Source: Chitinophagales bacterium (GTDB taxonomy: Bacteria > Bacteroidota > Bacteroidia > Chitinophagales > Chitinophagaceae). Taken from it: 64,000 nt of DNA. The notes under the pieces were generated by a model that had not been told where the DNA came from, did not search any database, and saw only the letters and a program-made list of their open reading frames with translations. Both the position numbers and the translations under genes were made by a program. The stretch lies in contig JAJPKJ010000036.1 of NCBI GenBank assembly GCA_021323755.1, positions 1 through 64,000 of the forward strand, given 5' to 3'. Positions within the stretch are counted from its first letter, which is position 1. Every line of letters begins with the position of its first letter. Of the stretch, positions 1-8,549 are shown piece by piece.

Positions 1-89
1 GGTTTTGTTTTTGAAACAGCAACCAGTTCAACTTTGCCGGCAGAAAATTCATTGATCAGGCGATGGTAAACCTCGATATTAATAGCCAT
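1..89 (-). CDS. yggS: YggS-family pyridoxal phosphate homeostasis protein, 5' end only
   Basis: The reverse strand opens with ATG at 89 and reads about 29 residues before leaving the window. It contains VELVAVSKTKP, the N-terminal signature of the YggS/PROSC (PLPBP) family. The first Lys of that motif (residue 27 here) corresponds to the family's PLP-binding lysine. Members are cytoplasmic, single-domain TIM-barrel proteins that hold PLP and buffer vitamin B6 and amino-acid pools; no enzymatic activity is firmly established for them. Only the first strand of the barrel is visible. The gene is divergent from the YCII gene at 268, so both probably have promoters in the 178-base gap. Confidence 0.8.
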   Translation of the reverse strand, partial: MAINIEVYHRLINEFSAGKVELVAVSKTK

Positions 90-267
90 GACCAAATTTA
101 AACGGAAAAGCTTTACAAGTTTTAATTAATGTTTAGATTTCAACGTGTAATTTTATTTTGAAAAAATTTTCAGTCTTTGTCCAGTTGCTGCAATTTGAAT
201 TGTTATTGATAAATAAAACAAATATTCAATAACCGAGCTGCGCAAGCAGGTCATTAAAACTCAAACA

Positions 268-621
268 ATGGAAGAATTCATGTTGATTTTCAGACACCAG
301 GACGGGAACAAAGTGGCCTCTCCTGAGCAAATCCAGATCTGGATGAAACAAACGATGGACTGGATCGGCGGAATTGCTGCACAAAACAAATTTATCGGTG
401 GCAATGGTTTGATATTTGATGATGCAAAAGTGGTAGGATATAATAATGTTGTGACCAACGGACCTTTTGGCGATATTAAGGAAACTATTGGGGGCTACAT
501 TATGGTAAAAGCGGATTCGGCTGAGGAGGCGGTAGAATTTGCGAAAGGGTCCCCTGTGCTGCAAGGCGATGGCAACACTGTGGAAGTAAGAAAGATCGCA
601 AAACGAGATGGCATTCATTAA
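268..621 (+). CDS. YCII-related (DGPF domain) protein
   Basis: This 117-residue soluble protein has the pattern of the YCII/DGPF family: an N-terminal strand ending in FMLIFR, a central NGPFGDIKETIGGY segment (a DGPF-like box, residues about 64-77) and a following helix (SAEEAVEFAKGSP). The family folds as a ferredoxin-like alpha/beta dimer and its biochemical role is mostly unknown. The ATG at 268 is the only good start. The next gene, 41 bases downstream, encodes an ECF sigma factor with a long C-terminal extension. DGPF proteins are the known genomic partners of ECF42-type sigma factors, so the pairing supports both calls. An intrinsic terminator separates the two genes. Confidence 0.85.
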   Translation: MEEFMLIFRHQDGNKVASPEQIQIWMKQTMDWIGGIAAQNKFIGGNGLIFDDAKVVGYNNVVTNGPFGDIKETIGGYIMVKADSAEEAVEFAKGSPVLQGDGNTVEVRKIAKRDGIH

Positions 622-631
622 GAAAATTCAG

Positions 632-658
632 GCCTTTGTAATTTGCAAAGGCTTTTTT
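632..658 (+). terminator. Intrinsic terminator between the DGPF and sigma factor genes
   Basis: The stem GCCTTTG (632-638) pairs with CAAAGGC (646-652) around a 7-base loop and is followed by six T (653-658). The hairpin starts 10 bases after the DGPF stop codon. Its T tract ends only four bases before the ATG at 663 of the sigma factor gene, so it may also act as an attenuator of sigma expression. Confidence 0.65.
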
Positions 659-662
659 GTTT

Positions 663-1889
663 ATGAATCAACCCGAATTAATACCACATTTATTCAGAAC
701 AGAATTTACAAAGATCACGGCCGTTCTTTGCAAACTTTTTGGCATTGAACATATTGAAGTTGCCGAAGACATCACCAGCGAAACTTTTTTAGCAGCCTTT
801 GAAACCTGGACATACAAGGGAATTCCAGAAAATCCAACAGCCTGGCTTTACACGGTGGCAAAAAATAAGGCAAAAAATTATTTTAAACGCAATCAGTTAT
901 TCACAGAGAAAATTTCAAAAGACATAAAATATTCATCTTCGGAAAAAGCAGAACCGGAAATCGATCTCTCCGAAAAAAACATTACGGATAGCCAATTACA
1001 GATGTTGTTTGCCATTTGCCAGCCATCAATTCCCATTGAAGCTCAGATCGGTTTGGCATTGCGGATTCTTTGTGGGTTCGGTATTGATGAAATTGCAAAT
1101 GCTTTTTTAACCAATAAAGAAACCGTCAACAAGAGGCTTTTCCGGGCAAAAGAAAAATTGCGGGTTGAAAAAATTTCGATCGAATTCCCGCCGGAACCCG
1201 TAATCAATGAAAGATTGGACGCAGTTCTTACCACTTTATATTTACTCTATAACGAAGGTTATTATTCTGAAAGCCAGGATAGTGTTTTGCGGGAAGATCT
1301 TTGTTTTGAAGCCATGCGCCTGACCTGTTTACTCATCGAAAATAAAAAAACCGATCAGCCTTCTGTAAATGCGTTGTTGTCATTAATGTGTTTTCATGCA
1401 TCCCGGTTTCCGGCAAGAAAAAATAAAAATGGCGAGATCATATTGTATCAGGACCAGGATGAAAAACTTTGGGATCAAGAATTGATCACAAAAGGTATTT
1501 ATTATCTTCAGCAGGCTTCCCATGGAGAAAGGCTCACGAAATATCATGTCGAAGCCGGTATCGCTTTCTGGCACACAAAAAAAGAGGATACAAAAGAAAA
1601 ATGGGAAAATATTCTGCAACTGTATAATCGTTTACTGCAAATAGAATATTCGCCAATTGCTGCACTCAACAGAACATTTGCACTTTCAAAAGCAAATGGA
1701 AAAAACGAAGCGATTATTGAAGCAGAAAAACTTCAATTAACCGGTAACCATTTTTATTTTACTCTACTTGGAGAATTATATACTGGAATCGATACCGAAA
1801 AGGCGAAACAAAATTTTGAAAAAGCATTCGCCTTGGCAAAAACAAAAACAGATAAACATACCATTCAAAAACAACTGGACAATTTATAG
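663..1889 (+). CDS. ECF42-like RNA polymerase sigma factor with C-terminal helical extension
   Basis: The first 175 residues carry the sigma2 region (ITSETFLAAFETW, then NPTAWLYTVAKNKAKNYF) and the sigma4 region (GFGIDEIANAFLTNKETVNKRLFRAKEKLR). After these comes an extension of about 220 residues starting with ERLDAVLTTLYLLYNEGY, close to the signature of ECF42 sigma factors (DUF6596/TPR-like). The 408-residue length fits that group. In this group the extension, rather than an anti-sigma factor, is thought to control activity, and no anti-sigma gene is nearby. ATG 663 was preferred over an in-frame TTG at 657, which lies in the T tract of the terminator. The target promoter is unknown but probably includes the partner DGPF gene. 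Confidence 0.85.
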   Translation: MNQPELIPHLFRTEFTKITAVLCKLFGIEHIEVAEDITSETFLAAFETWTYKGIPENPTAWLYTVAKNKAKNYFKRNQLFTEKISKDIKYSSSEKAEPEIDLSEKNITDSQLQMLFAICQPSIPIEAQIGLALRILCGFGIDEIANAFLTNKETVNKRLFRAKEKLRVEKISIEFPPEPVINERLDAVLTTLYLLYNEGYYSESQDSVLREDLCFEAMRLTCLLIENKKTDQPSVNALLSLMCFHASRFPARKNKNGEIILYQDQDEKLWDQELITKGIYYLQQASHGERLTKYHVEAGIAFWHTKKEDTKEKWENILQLYNRLLQIEYSPIAALNRTFALSKANGKNEAIIEAEKLQLTGNHFYFTLLGELYTGIDTEKAKQNFEKAFALAKTKTDKHTIQKQLDNL

Positions 1890-2011
1890 TTAGGACATGC
1901 CTTGATCCATATTGCTGATTCCAGCATTTTATATATTTTACAATACTAACCTGATCTCCAAATCCATAGTTTCCATGAAAAGCCAATATTATTAATGCCT
2001 AATTTTTTATT

Positions 2012-2518
2012 ATGAAAAAACACTTGTTGTTACCTTTATTTGTCATTATTGGAATAATTTCTTTCGCACAAGACACTAAATCAAATAAAGAAATCATTAC
2101 GCGATTTTATAACGCTTTCAACCAAAGAAATTTCAATTTATTCTATTCCTGCTTTGCGGACTCAGTGCTGGTGCATTTTTCAGGCAATAAAAGTTTTATG
2201 ATCACGCCAGCACAGATAAAAGAAGATATCGATCCGCAAGTGATATCATTTCCTGATTCCTACGACACTATCTCCCTGATATTGGCTGAAGGAAATTGGG
2301 TTTCAATACATGTCCGTCATACCGGGACTTATAAAGATTCATTATGGGGACTTCCGCCGAATAAAAAATATATTGATTATTCAGTAATGGAAATGTATCG
2401 CCTCGAAAATAATAAGATAAAAGAAATTTATGTTGTTAATGACAGATTTTCTATGCTACAGCAAATGGGGATCATTCCAAAAGAAATAAAATCCGTTCTA
2501 AAAAACACCCATGACTAA
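2012..2518 (+). CDS. Secreted SnoaL/NTF2-like protein
   Basis: A signal peptide (MKKHLLLPLFVIIGIISFA) is followed by a predicted mature protein starting with Gln. The rest, about 148 residues, has the cone-like NTF2/SnoaL pattern: an opening helix (IITRFYNAFNQRNFNLFYSC), a strand pair around SVLVHFSG and a final strand before YVVNDRFSMLQQMGI. Such proteins are small ligand-binding domains or cyclase-like enzymes. No catalytic residue can be assigned from sequence alone, so the role is unknown. Export to the periplasm is inferred from the signal. The gene follows the sigma factor by 122 bases and precedes an MmcQ/YjbR gene by 20 bases, so it may be co-transcribed with the latter. Confidence 0.7.
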   Translation: MKKHLLLPLFVIIGIISFAQDTKSNKEIITRFYNAFNQRNFNLFYSCFADSVLVHFSGNKSFMITPAQIKEDIDPQVISFPDSYDTISLILAEGNWVSIHVRHTGTYKDSLWGLPPNKKYIDYSVMEMYRLENNKIKEIYVVNDRFSMLQQMGIIPKEIKSVLKNTHD

Positions 2519-2538
2519 AATGTAAAATACATTTGCTG

Positions 2539-2877
2539 ATGGTCAGTATTGAAACAGTTCGTCAAATTGCGCTTTCATTTCCTGAAACGGACGAGCATCC
2601 GCATTTTGAGCGAATGGCTTTTCGCGTAAAGAAAAAGATCTTCGCTACCATTCTTGAAAAAAATCAAACGCTGAATGTAAAATTATCGCTCATTGATCAA
2701 TCCGTTTTCAGCAGAATTGATGAAGCCGTCATTTATCCTGTGCCGGGTGGGTGGGGAAAGCATGGCATGACAACAATCGAACTGAAAAAAATAAGAAAGA
2801 GTATTGTGAAGGATGCGTTGACCAGTGCTTACTGCAACGTGGCTCCAAATAACCTTGCCGAAAAATATTATCGGTAA
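2539..2877 (+). CDS. MmcQ/YjbR-family protein
   Basis: This 112-residue protein has the pattern of the MmcQ/YjbR (DUF419) family: an initial helix, then FPETDEHPHFERMAFRVKKKIFATI, a strand ending NVKLSL and a C-terminal PGGWGKHGMTTIEL segment. The family adopts a double-wing fold and is thought to bind nucleic acid, but no reaction is known. ATG 2539 was chosen because the longer frame would need a TTG two codons upstream. It ends 9 bases before the convergent transglutaminase-like gene, with no terminator hairpin visible between them. Confidence 0.75.
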   Translation: MVSIETVRQIALSFPETDEHPHFERMAFRVKKKIFATILEKNQTLNVKLSLIDQSVFSRIDEAVIYPVPGGWGKHGMTTIELKKIRKSIVKDALTSAYCNVAPNNLAEKYYR

Positions 2878-2886
2878 AAATTGCTT

Positions 2887-3897
2887 TCATTTATCTTTTT
2901 TGACCTTTAGTTCGTATCGCAGAATAATGTCACCATTGTATATCAAATGCAACCACTCCATATCTGCGGATGAAACTATATAAGTGTATTTTATTTTCTT
3001 ACCAATGATCTCCGGCTGTAAAAAAACAACCGAAGGATATTTCGCGAGCATATTTGAATCGAGTGACGCAGTATCTGCAGATTTTCTTTTATCCGCATCA
3101 GCATCTGAGGTTTGCAAGGTAAAATTCAAGGTGTCGCCAATCGCCGTTTCTATAATTCCCTTCGCGGGTATTATTGAAGTAATATTATACTTGATAAATG
3201 ATCTTTGTTTAAAGGGAGAATTGTAAAATTCTTCGGGGGCTGACGGCGCTGCCAACAATGTCCATTGCAGATCATCCGGGAAATGATCGCGGATGAAAAT
3301 TTCCGGCGATGTGAAAAAATAAAAATCATCGAAATGCTCAATAAAATTGCTGCCATAATAGGTAAAATATCCGCTTGCCCAGGTAACATCGATCAGATGC
3401 CAGGCGCTATCAACAAAAACGGCATTCCAATAATGATTAGAAAAAAAACGGGTGCCGATATGATTCATATTTCCGCGGGCATAACCTGTTATCAATACGG
3501 ATTGAATACCTGCATAATCGCAAAGGGTTTTAAAAAGGCGGGCATAGCCTTCGCAAACAGCTGATAGATTTCTTAATACCGTTTCTGCAACGAATTCATC
3601 AGCAGAATTTACTACAACTGAATCAATCGGTTTTAAGAGTATTTTTTTTTGAGAGGAATAATTTTTATTAGCGCTATGTCTTGCTTTATATTCAACATGT
3701 TCAGCTATCCAACTAAAAATGGCACGAACTTTTTGTGCTTGTGTTGAATAAGGCGCAGTGAGTTTTTGGGCAAGATCGAAAGCTGAGGCAGGCTCGATGG
3801 ATCGAACCCGCTCATCAATCTCGCTAAAACCAATATTCTGCTGAGCAAAAATGATGGTTGCAGAAATCAACAATAATATCAATAGGCAATATTTCAT
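2887..3897 (-). CDS. Secreted transglutaminase-like protein
   Basis: A signal peptide (MKYCLLILLLISATIIFA, then QQ) leads into a transglutaminase-like core of the PF01841 type. The likely triad is Cys in AVCEGYARLFKTLCDYAG, His in SNHYWNAVFVDSAWH and Asp in HLIDVTWASG. These domains act as proteases, peptide N-glycanase-like enzymes or peptidoglycan/protein crosslink hydrolases, and the substrate cannot be deduced. The C-terminal 120 residues look like beta-rich accessory sequence. ATG 3897 was chosen because it begins a clean signal peptide; the longer frame adds 24 unlikely residues. It is divergent from the YCII gene at 3983. Confidence 0.75.
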   Translation of the reverse strand: MKYCLLILLLISATIIFAQQNIGFSEIDERVRSIEPASAFDLAQKLTAPYSTQAQKVRAIFSWIAEHVEYKARHSANKNYSSQKKILLKPIDSVVVNSADEFVAETVLRNLSAVCEGYARLFKTLCDYAGIQSVLITGYARGNMNHIGTRFFSNHYWNAVFVDSAWHLIDVTWASGYFTYYGSNFIEHFDDFYFFTSPEIFIRDHFPDDLQWTLLAAPSAPEEFYNSPFKQRSFIKYNITSIIPAKGIIETAIGDTLNFTLQTSDADADKRKSADTASLDSNMLAKYPSVVFLQPEIIGKKIKYTYIVSSADMEWLHLIYNGDIILRYELKVKKDK

Positions 3898-3982
3898 AAA
3901 AAAGCCAGGAGCAATTTCGCACTTATTTAATATTTGTTGGACATTTATCATCGGGATAGAAAAAAACAAATCTTAAGATTTT

Positions 3983-4321
3983 ATGACCGACATTACTGAT
4001 GAGCACATGATGAGCATGCGCTCCAAAACAAAAGAATATAGTGCTGTAATTTTAAAAGCAGGTCCAAAAAGATATGAGCCTGGAGTAGAAAAAATAATCT
4101 GGGAACACGGACGCCGCAATTTTGCTCTAAGAGCTGACGGTATATTAAGTATTGTCTGTCCCGTTATTGACGGAAGCGACACGAGCGGAATTGGCATCTT
4201 TAATGCAACTCTGGAAGAAACGAAAAAAATAATGGATGATGATCCGGGGGTAAAAGCGGGAGTGTTTGTCTATGAATTGCATCTTTGCCGAAGTTTTCCC
4301 GGAGACGCTTTGCCAGCTTAA
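3983..4321 (+). CDS. YCII-related domain protein
   Basis: This 112-residue soluble protein fits the YCII/YciI alpha/beta-barrel-like family. It has a first strand EYSAVILKAGPKRY, a histidine in the following helix region (EHGRRNFALRADG), a strand LSIVCPVI, then SGIGIFNATLEETKKIMDDDPGVKAGVFVYELH. It differs from the DGPF-type protein at 268 in lacking the NGPFG box. The biochemical role is unknown. It ends 21 bases before a strong bidirectional terminator that also serves the convergent isomerase-like gene. Confidence 0.75.
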   Translation: MTDITDEHMMSMRSKTKEYSAVILKAGPKRYEPGVEKIIWEHGRRNFALRADGILSIVCPVIDGSDTSGIGIFNATLEETKKIMDDDPGVKAGVFVYELHLCRSFPGDALPA

Positions 4322-4342
4322 TTCTTGGATGCTGTAAACAAA

Positions 4343-4374
4343 AAACCTCATCGCGAAATGAGGTTTCTCGTTTT
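4343..4374. terminator. Bidirectional intrinsic terminator
   Basis: AAACCTCAT (4343-4351) pairs with ATGAGGTTT (4358-4366) around a 6-base loop. An A run precedes it and a T run (4371-4374) follows, so it can end transcription of the plus-strand YCII gene and of the minus-strand gene whose stop codon is at 4390. Confidence 0.75.
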
Positions 4375-4389
4375 AAAAAAAAGTATATT

Positions 4390-5304
4390 TTAAAATCCCC
4401 ATTTCTTCATCACTTCATAATCTGCTTTTGCCGCTTCTATCGGGGTTTTATCCTGGTAGGATTCCTGCTCAATAATAAATTGAGAAGTACCGCCGGATTT
4501 TCTCGCCAGGTCAACAATATCTTTTGTGCCAACGACGCCGGTGCCAAGGACAGTGCTTTCATACCCATCCCCCATCTCGCTTTTTGCACTTTTGATCTCA
4601 TCTTTCACATGCATTAATTCAAAACGATCAGGATATTGTTTAATAATTTCTGCAGCACGGCCTCCAACTCCGTACATATTTCCAATATCCAATTGCTGCG
4701 CAACCAATTTTGGATCGGTATGTTGTAAAATAATATCGTAGAGCTTCATATTATTTATCATCGTGTTGAATTCAAAATTATGATTGTGATATCCGAATTT
4801 CATTCCGCTCGCTTTGCATAACTCGCCGCTCTTATTGAACACGTCTAAAAAGCTCAATAAACCATCATAATCTTTACGCAAACCTTCATCAAGCCAGGGA
4901 CTGATCACATATTGCTGACCAACGGTGGCTGCATCTTCAACGGTATGTTTCCATGAATCTGTGAATTCTTTTTTACCATCATCCCAAGCCTGTTTACCCA
5001 TAACCGTATGCCCGCTGGGCATTTTCAAGCCCAGATCATCCAACACTTTTTTAAATTCAACGGGAGTGTATCCATAAAATTTTCGGTTAACATAATTTGC
5101 ATGCTCAACATTTTTATAACCCATTGAGGCCAGTTGTTTCAATGTATCCAAAGGAGCTTTACTCATGTCTGCCCGCACAGAATACAATTGAATTCCTAAA
5201 ATTTCTTTTCCTTTTGGCATGGCAAAAAGTCTGCTTGAGAACATGGTTGCACCAGCAACGGCAAAAGCACTGCTTTTTAAAAAATTTCTCCTTGAACTTT
5301 GCAT
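4390..5304 (-). CDS. TAT-exported xylose isomerase-like TIM barrel (sugar phosphate isomerase/epimerase)
   Basis: The protein begins with a twin-arginine-type signal (SSRRNFLKSSAFAVAGATMF) and continues as an AP endonuclease 2/xylose isomerase-like TIM barrel (PF01261 type). Visible family features are LGIQLYSVR at the first strand, GYHNHNFEF, the metal-ligand region QQLDIGNMYGVGG, HVKDE and a final Glu-containing IIEQES. The fold normally binds a divalent metal and isomerises or epimerises sugars such as inositol derivatives; the substrate here is unknown. ATG 5304 was chosen because it begins the RR signal directly. Of 304 residues, about 275 form the barrel. Periplasmic location is inferred from the signal. 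Confidence 0.8.
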   Translation of the reverse strand: MQSSRRNFLKSSAFAVAGATMFSSRLFAMPKGKEILGIQLYSVRADMSKAPLDTLKQLASMGYKNVEHANYVNRKFYGYTPVEFKKVLDDLGLKMPSGHTVMGKQAWDDGKKEFTDSWKHTVEDAATVGQQYVISPWLDEGLRKDYDGLLSFLDVFNKSGELCKASGMKFGYHNHNFEFNTMINNMKLYDIILQHTDPKLVAQQLDIGNMYGVGGRAAEIIKQYPDRFELMHVKDEIKSAKSEMGDGYESTVLGTGVVGTKDIVDLARKSGGTSQFIIEQESYQDKTPIEAAKADYEVMKKWGF

Positions 5305-5609
5305 AATATTGTTTTTATCGTTAGAGAGTTTATGAAGAATACTCTTTAAAAATAACTGATTATCCATTCAAAATATCAATCGTGTATAAAAAATATCAAT
5401 ACGGGAGAAAAATTGAGTTGAATCAAACCCATTTTCATTGTGTAGATATAACACTTTGAAAAAATCCGGGTCATTATTGGCGTCCAGGGGTCTTTTTAAT
5501 CATCGTATTCTTATAAAATAATAATCCAAACTGGATATAACTGATTGCTAAATAAACAATTTGCCAATTTCAAAGAATCACTAAATTCACTGCGTTTTGT
5601 AAAAAGATC
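5305..5609. other. Intergenic region between divergent genes
   Basis: This 305-base AT-rich gap separates the divergent isomerase-like and ABC exporter genes, so it must hold promoters for both. No perfect TAnnTTTG box was found. The only structure seen is a direct repeat AAATATCAAT at 5371-5380 and 5391-5400, exactly 20 bases apart, which could be a regulator site or chance in AT-rich DNA. Confidence 0.4.
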
Positions 5610-7622
5610 ATGGAAATAGAAAAGCATATAAAAAGAACGGTTTGGAAGAATATTTTTCAACTCATTATCCCGCATAAAAAAAGATTTTTCTGGGTTGTTT
5701 TGTTAAGTCTTTTGGGAACCGGTGCGAGCTTAATTGAACCATTAATTTACAGGGAAGCCATTAATGATGTTGCCGGTGTTTTTGTAAAGCAGGCAAAGGA
5801 CAGCGTGAGAAGTGAGTTCAATCTAATAACAGAAGAAGATGAATTAATTCCTGCCACGGATACGGTTGCTAATGAGGTCTCAAAAGACACCGCCATAAAA
5901 CATAAGATCGCCGCAAAAAAAATCAGGGCACACGAACGAAAAAAAGCGCCTAAGAAAAAAATAAAAGAACCGCACACGGTTAATCACGTTGCATCGCGTT
6001 CGCCGGAAGAAGCTTTGGACACATTGCTCCGGGCAGTTGCGTATTTGTTTCTTATCAATCTGGCTGGAACTATAATCTGGCGGATTGGCGAGAACATGAA
6101 CGTGAAATTATCCTGTTATATTGAACAACATTTTATTCAAAGCACATTTGCCCATGTGCTCAATCTTCCGTTGAGCTTTTTCAGCAAACGAACAACTGCC
6201 GCACTTTCCAAACAAATAGATCAGTCGGAAGAAGTTTCCGGCATTGTGAATGGCATCTCTCAGCAAATATTACCTGAACTGATCAGTCTTGTAGGAATAT
6301 TGGCCATCATGTTCTGGCAAAATGTTCCTTTGACTGCCATTGCGTTGATAATTGTTCCATTTTATTTGTTGATCGCCTGGAAGTCTGCAAAAAAACTGGA
6401 ATCAGGTCTATCCGGATATTATGAAAAATGGGAAGAGGTTTTTTCAAGAATTCAGGATGGATTAAACGGAATTAAAACGGTAAAACTTTCAGGTGCGGAA
6501 AATCGTGAAATTGAGACCCTTGATCGTGATGCCGATGAGGCATACCGGGATTATGTAAAAAGGTCGAAGCTGGGTAATAAATATGTTTTCTGGGAAACAA
6601 TGCTTACTCATCTGTCGACCGCACTGGTGTTGGGTTACGGAGGATACCTCACTTTGGAGAGTAAGCTCACTCCCGGAGATGTGGTCATGTTTGTCGCCTA
6701 TCTCGACCGTCTGTATACTCCCATTGATTCACTGGCCAGTTTGTGGGTTACCTTACAACAAAATATTGCCTCCATCGCCCGCGCCTTCAAACTGCTCGAT
6801 TATGAAGTGGAAGAAAAATCCGGAAAACAATTGATCATTGAACATGGAAAAATTCAATTTCAAAATGTTCATTTCAGCTATTCGCCCGAAAGAGAAATAT
6901 TGAAAGGAATTTCTTTTACGTTTGAACCGGGAAAAGCCACAGCGCTTGTCGGACCATCGGGTGCAGGTAAGACAACAACAATTGATCTCCTTGTAAAATT
7001 GTTCGAACCATCTGAAGGAGAAATATTAATAGACGGGCAAAATATAATCAATCTCGATCCAGATTCAGTAAGAAAACAAATTGGGGTTGTTTCCACGGAT
7101 GGAATTGTTTTTCGCGGAACACTCGCTGATAACATTCGTTACAAACGCCCGGGCGCAACGATCAAAGAAGTGGAAAAAGCCGCTTTTGCCGCCGGACTTG
7201 AAAGCGCTCTGGGCCGGTTCCCGGATGGTTTAGAAACAACTGTCGGCGAAGGGGGCATTGGGTTATCTGTGGGCGAAAGACAACGCTTGCAAATCGCGCG
7301 TGTGCTTGTTGCGCAACCAAGGATTCTTATTTTAGATGAAGCAACTGCTAATCTGGATTATGCAACTGAACTGGAGATCAAAAAAACAGTTGATGAAATA
7401 AGAAAAGAAAATACAGTGATCATTATTGCCCATCGTTTCTCGATGGTAAAAGATGCAGACCACATTATTGTGTTGGAAGATGGTAAAGTATTGGAAGAAG
7501 GCAGCCCTGAAGAATTGATTGAAAAAGGCGGATGGTTCGCCGATTTTTCCAAATTAGCCGACGATGATGATGAGATTGCCAAAGAGGATGATCAAACAGA
7601 AAATGATTCAGCGGAAGATTGA
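5610..7622 (+). CDS. ABC exporter (fused membrane and ATPase domains) with an inserted basic loop
   Basis: This 670-residue half-transporter has an N-terminal six-helix membrane domain and a C-terminal ATPase. Walker A is GPSGAGKTT (448-456), Walker B is ILILDEATANLD with D576 and E577, and the switch His is in IIIAHRFS. The signature is LSVGERQ (from L552) instead of LSGGQ, with Gly replaced by Val and Gln by Glu. Residues about 56-132 form an unusually long, highly charged insert between the first two membrane helices, including KKAPKKKIKEP. The C-terminus ends in an acidic tail (DDDDE, then TENDSAED). It most resembles MsbA/HlyB-like lipid, drug or peptide exporters; the substrate is unknown. 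It is expected to dimerise in the inner membrane. Confidence 0.88.
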   Translation: MEIEKHIKRTVWKNIFQLIIPHKKRFFWVVLLSLLGTGASLIEPLIYREAINDVAGVFVKQAKDSVRSEFNLITEEDELIPATDTVANEVSKDTAIKHKIAAKKIRAHERKKAPKKKIKEPHTVNHVASRSPEEALDTLLRAVAYLFLINLAGTIIWRIGENMNVKLSCYIEQHFIQSTFAHVLNLPLSFFSKRTTAALSKQIDQSEEVSGIVNGISQQILPELISLVGILAIMFWQNVPLTAIALIIVPFYLLIAWKSAKKLESGLSGYYEKWEEVFSRIQDGLNGIKTVKLSGAENREIETLDRDADEAYRDYVKRSKLGNKYVFWETMLTHLSTALVLGYGGYLTLESKLTPGDVVMFVAYLDRLYTPIDSLASLWVTLQQNIASIARAFKLLDYEVEEKSGKQLIIEHGKIQFQNVHFSYSPEREILKGISFTFEPGKATALVGPSGAGKTTTIDLLVKLFEPSEGEILIDGQNIINLDPDSVRKQIGVVSTDGIVFRGTLADNIRYKRPGATIKEVEKAAFAAGLESALGRFPDGLETTVGEGGIGLSVGERQRLQIARVLVAQPRILILDEATANLDYATELEIKKTVDEIRKENTVIIIAHRFSMVKDADHIIVLEDGKVLEEGSPEELIEKGGWFADFSKLADDDDEIAKEDDQTENDSAED

Positions 7623-7632
7623 TCTTTGTTTT

Positions 7633-8292
7633 TTACTTGATCGAGTAAGAAATAAGATTCAGCTCTTCGGAGAAACCAATCGTTGGGAAATTGGTCACTA
7701 TTCTTATAATGCCAACCCCTTTTGCGACATAATAATCGTAGGTAGCATAGGTAGTATAACCACTTCCGTAATTGTATTGCAGGTCTACAAGTGAATGTAC
7801 AACATTGGTATAGGTCTTTCCGGCAACTGTCATGGTAATACCGATTGCGATTATTTGACCCTGCACCTGTGCAGGGTAACCGTTTATAGTTCCCGCCGGG
7901 GTTTGCCAATTATACCCCGCCGAAGCCGTGTCATTGAGGTAAAGTAATTCAATGGTAAGCAGTCCATCCCCAAAATCACCATAAGCGTAATAATCATGAT
8001 TATTAATAGCGAAATATTCATCTTTGGTCTGACCAGCCACCTGGAGATTAAAAAGGGTATAAATTTTACTGTTAATATTCACCTGGCTGTCAATTGCCGT
8101 TAATAAAGAAGTATCGAGTGTAGCGCTGTCCTGATAAATCCATGTGGATCCTGCTTCCATTGGCTGATAGCTGGTATCAACGGTCACTCCGATTGAATCT
8201 TGCTTGGTTTCAACACTTAGCTCTTTACTACAGCCGGAAAAAATAATTAATGAAGAAACGATAACTGAAAAAACGCCAAACCCTGTTTTCAT
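7633..8292 (-). CDS. Lipoprotein of unknown function
   Basis: A lipoprotein signal peptide (MKTGFGVFSVIVSSLIIFSGC) places the lipidated Cys at residue 21, and ATG 8292 opens it directly. The mature part, about 200 residues, is rich in Thr, Tyr and short beta strands (MEAGSTWIYQDSATLDTSL, VNINSKIYTLFNLQVAGQT, NYGSGYTTYATYDYYVAKGVG). Its ending, a run of strands around GVGIIRIVTNF, resembles small beta-sandwich lipoproteins common in this phylum. No catalytic motif is seen and no function is assigned. It converges on the ABC exporter (10-base gap) and is divergent from the sulfur locus. Confidence 0.7.
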   Translation of the reverse strand: MKTGFGVFSVIVSSLIIFSGCSKELSVETKQDSIGVTVDTSYQPMEAGSTWIYQDSATLDTSLLTAIDSQVNINSKIYTLFNLQVAGQTKDEYFAINNHDYYAYGDFGDGLLTIELLYLNDTASAGYNWQTPAGTINGYPAQVQGQIIAIGITMTVAGKTYTNVVHSLVDLQYNYGSGYTTYATYDYYVAKGVGIIRIVTNFPTIGFSEELNLISYSIK

Positions 8293-8517
8293 ATAATTTT
8301 CATATGTGGTATAACGTATAATAGACAAATTCTTGTATAACAGAGCGCAAGTTACTCAATATTAACAAATCGGTGATTTTATAGAAAATGACGGAAAAAT
8401 CCTGTAATTGGCGCTTATTTGACTTTAATTACGCGTCATCCTCAATTAAAACGAAGCCCAACCATTATTGTGAATAAATCTTCAGCCAAAATTATTTTTT
8501 AATTGATCTTTCTGATT

Positions 8518-8525
8518 TATATTTG
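8518..8525 (+). promoter_or_regulatory. Promoter -7 box of the sulfate assimilation operon
   Basis: TATATTTG matches the Bacteroidota -7 consensus TAnnTTTG exactly. Transcription should start near 8529-8531, about 20 bases before the Cys4 leader peptide. No clear TTTG -33 box was found at the usual distance. The identical TATATTTG occurs at 15996, before the second leader. Confidence 0.65.
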
Positions 8526-8548
8526 TCCACTCAATTGGTAGACTTAAT
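8523..8548 (+). promoter_or_regulatory. Degenerate fourth copy of the sulfur-locus operator motif
   Basis: The segment containing CCACTCAATTGGTAGACT agrees with the 26-base motif found at 11595, 15966 and 16113 at about 16 of 26 positions, keeping ACT, AATT and TAGACT in register. It overlaps the -7 box and the expected transcription start, a position that would suit a repressor. It is weaker than the other three, and chance similarity in AT-rich DNA cannot be excluded. Confidence 0.4.
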
Positions 8549-8549
8549 T

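Noticed and set aside
3265-3564. 99-codon open frame on the plus strand
   Set aside because: It is antisense to the transglutaminase-like gene, whose catalytic motifs are clear.
5371-5400. Direct repeat AAATATCAAT spaced by 20 bases
   Set aside because: It is short and AT-rich; with only two copies it cannot be separated from chance, so it is noted only in the intergenic entry.
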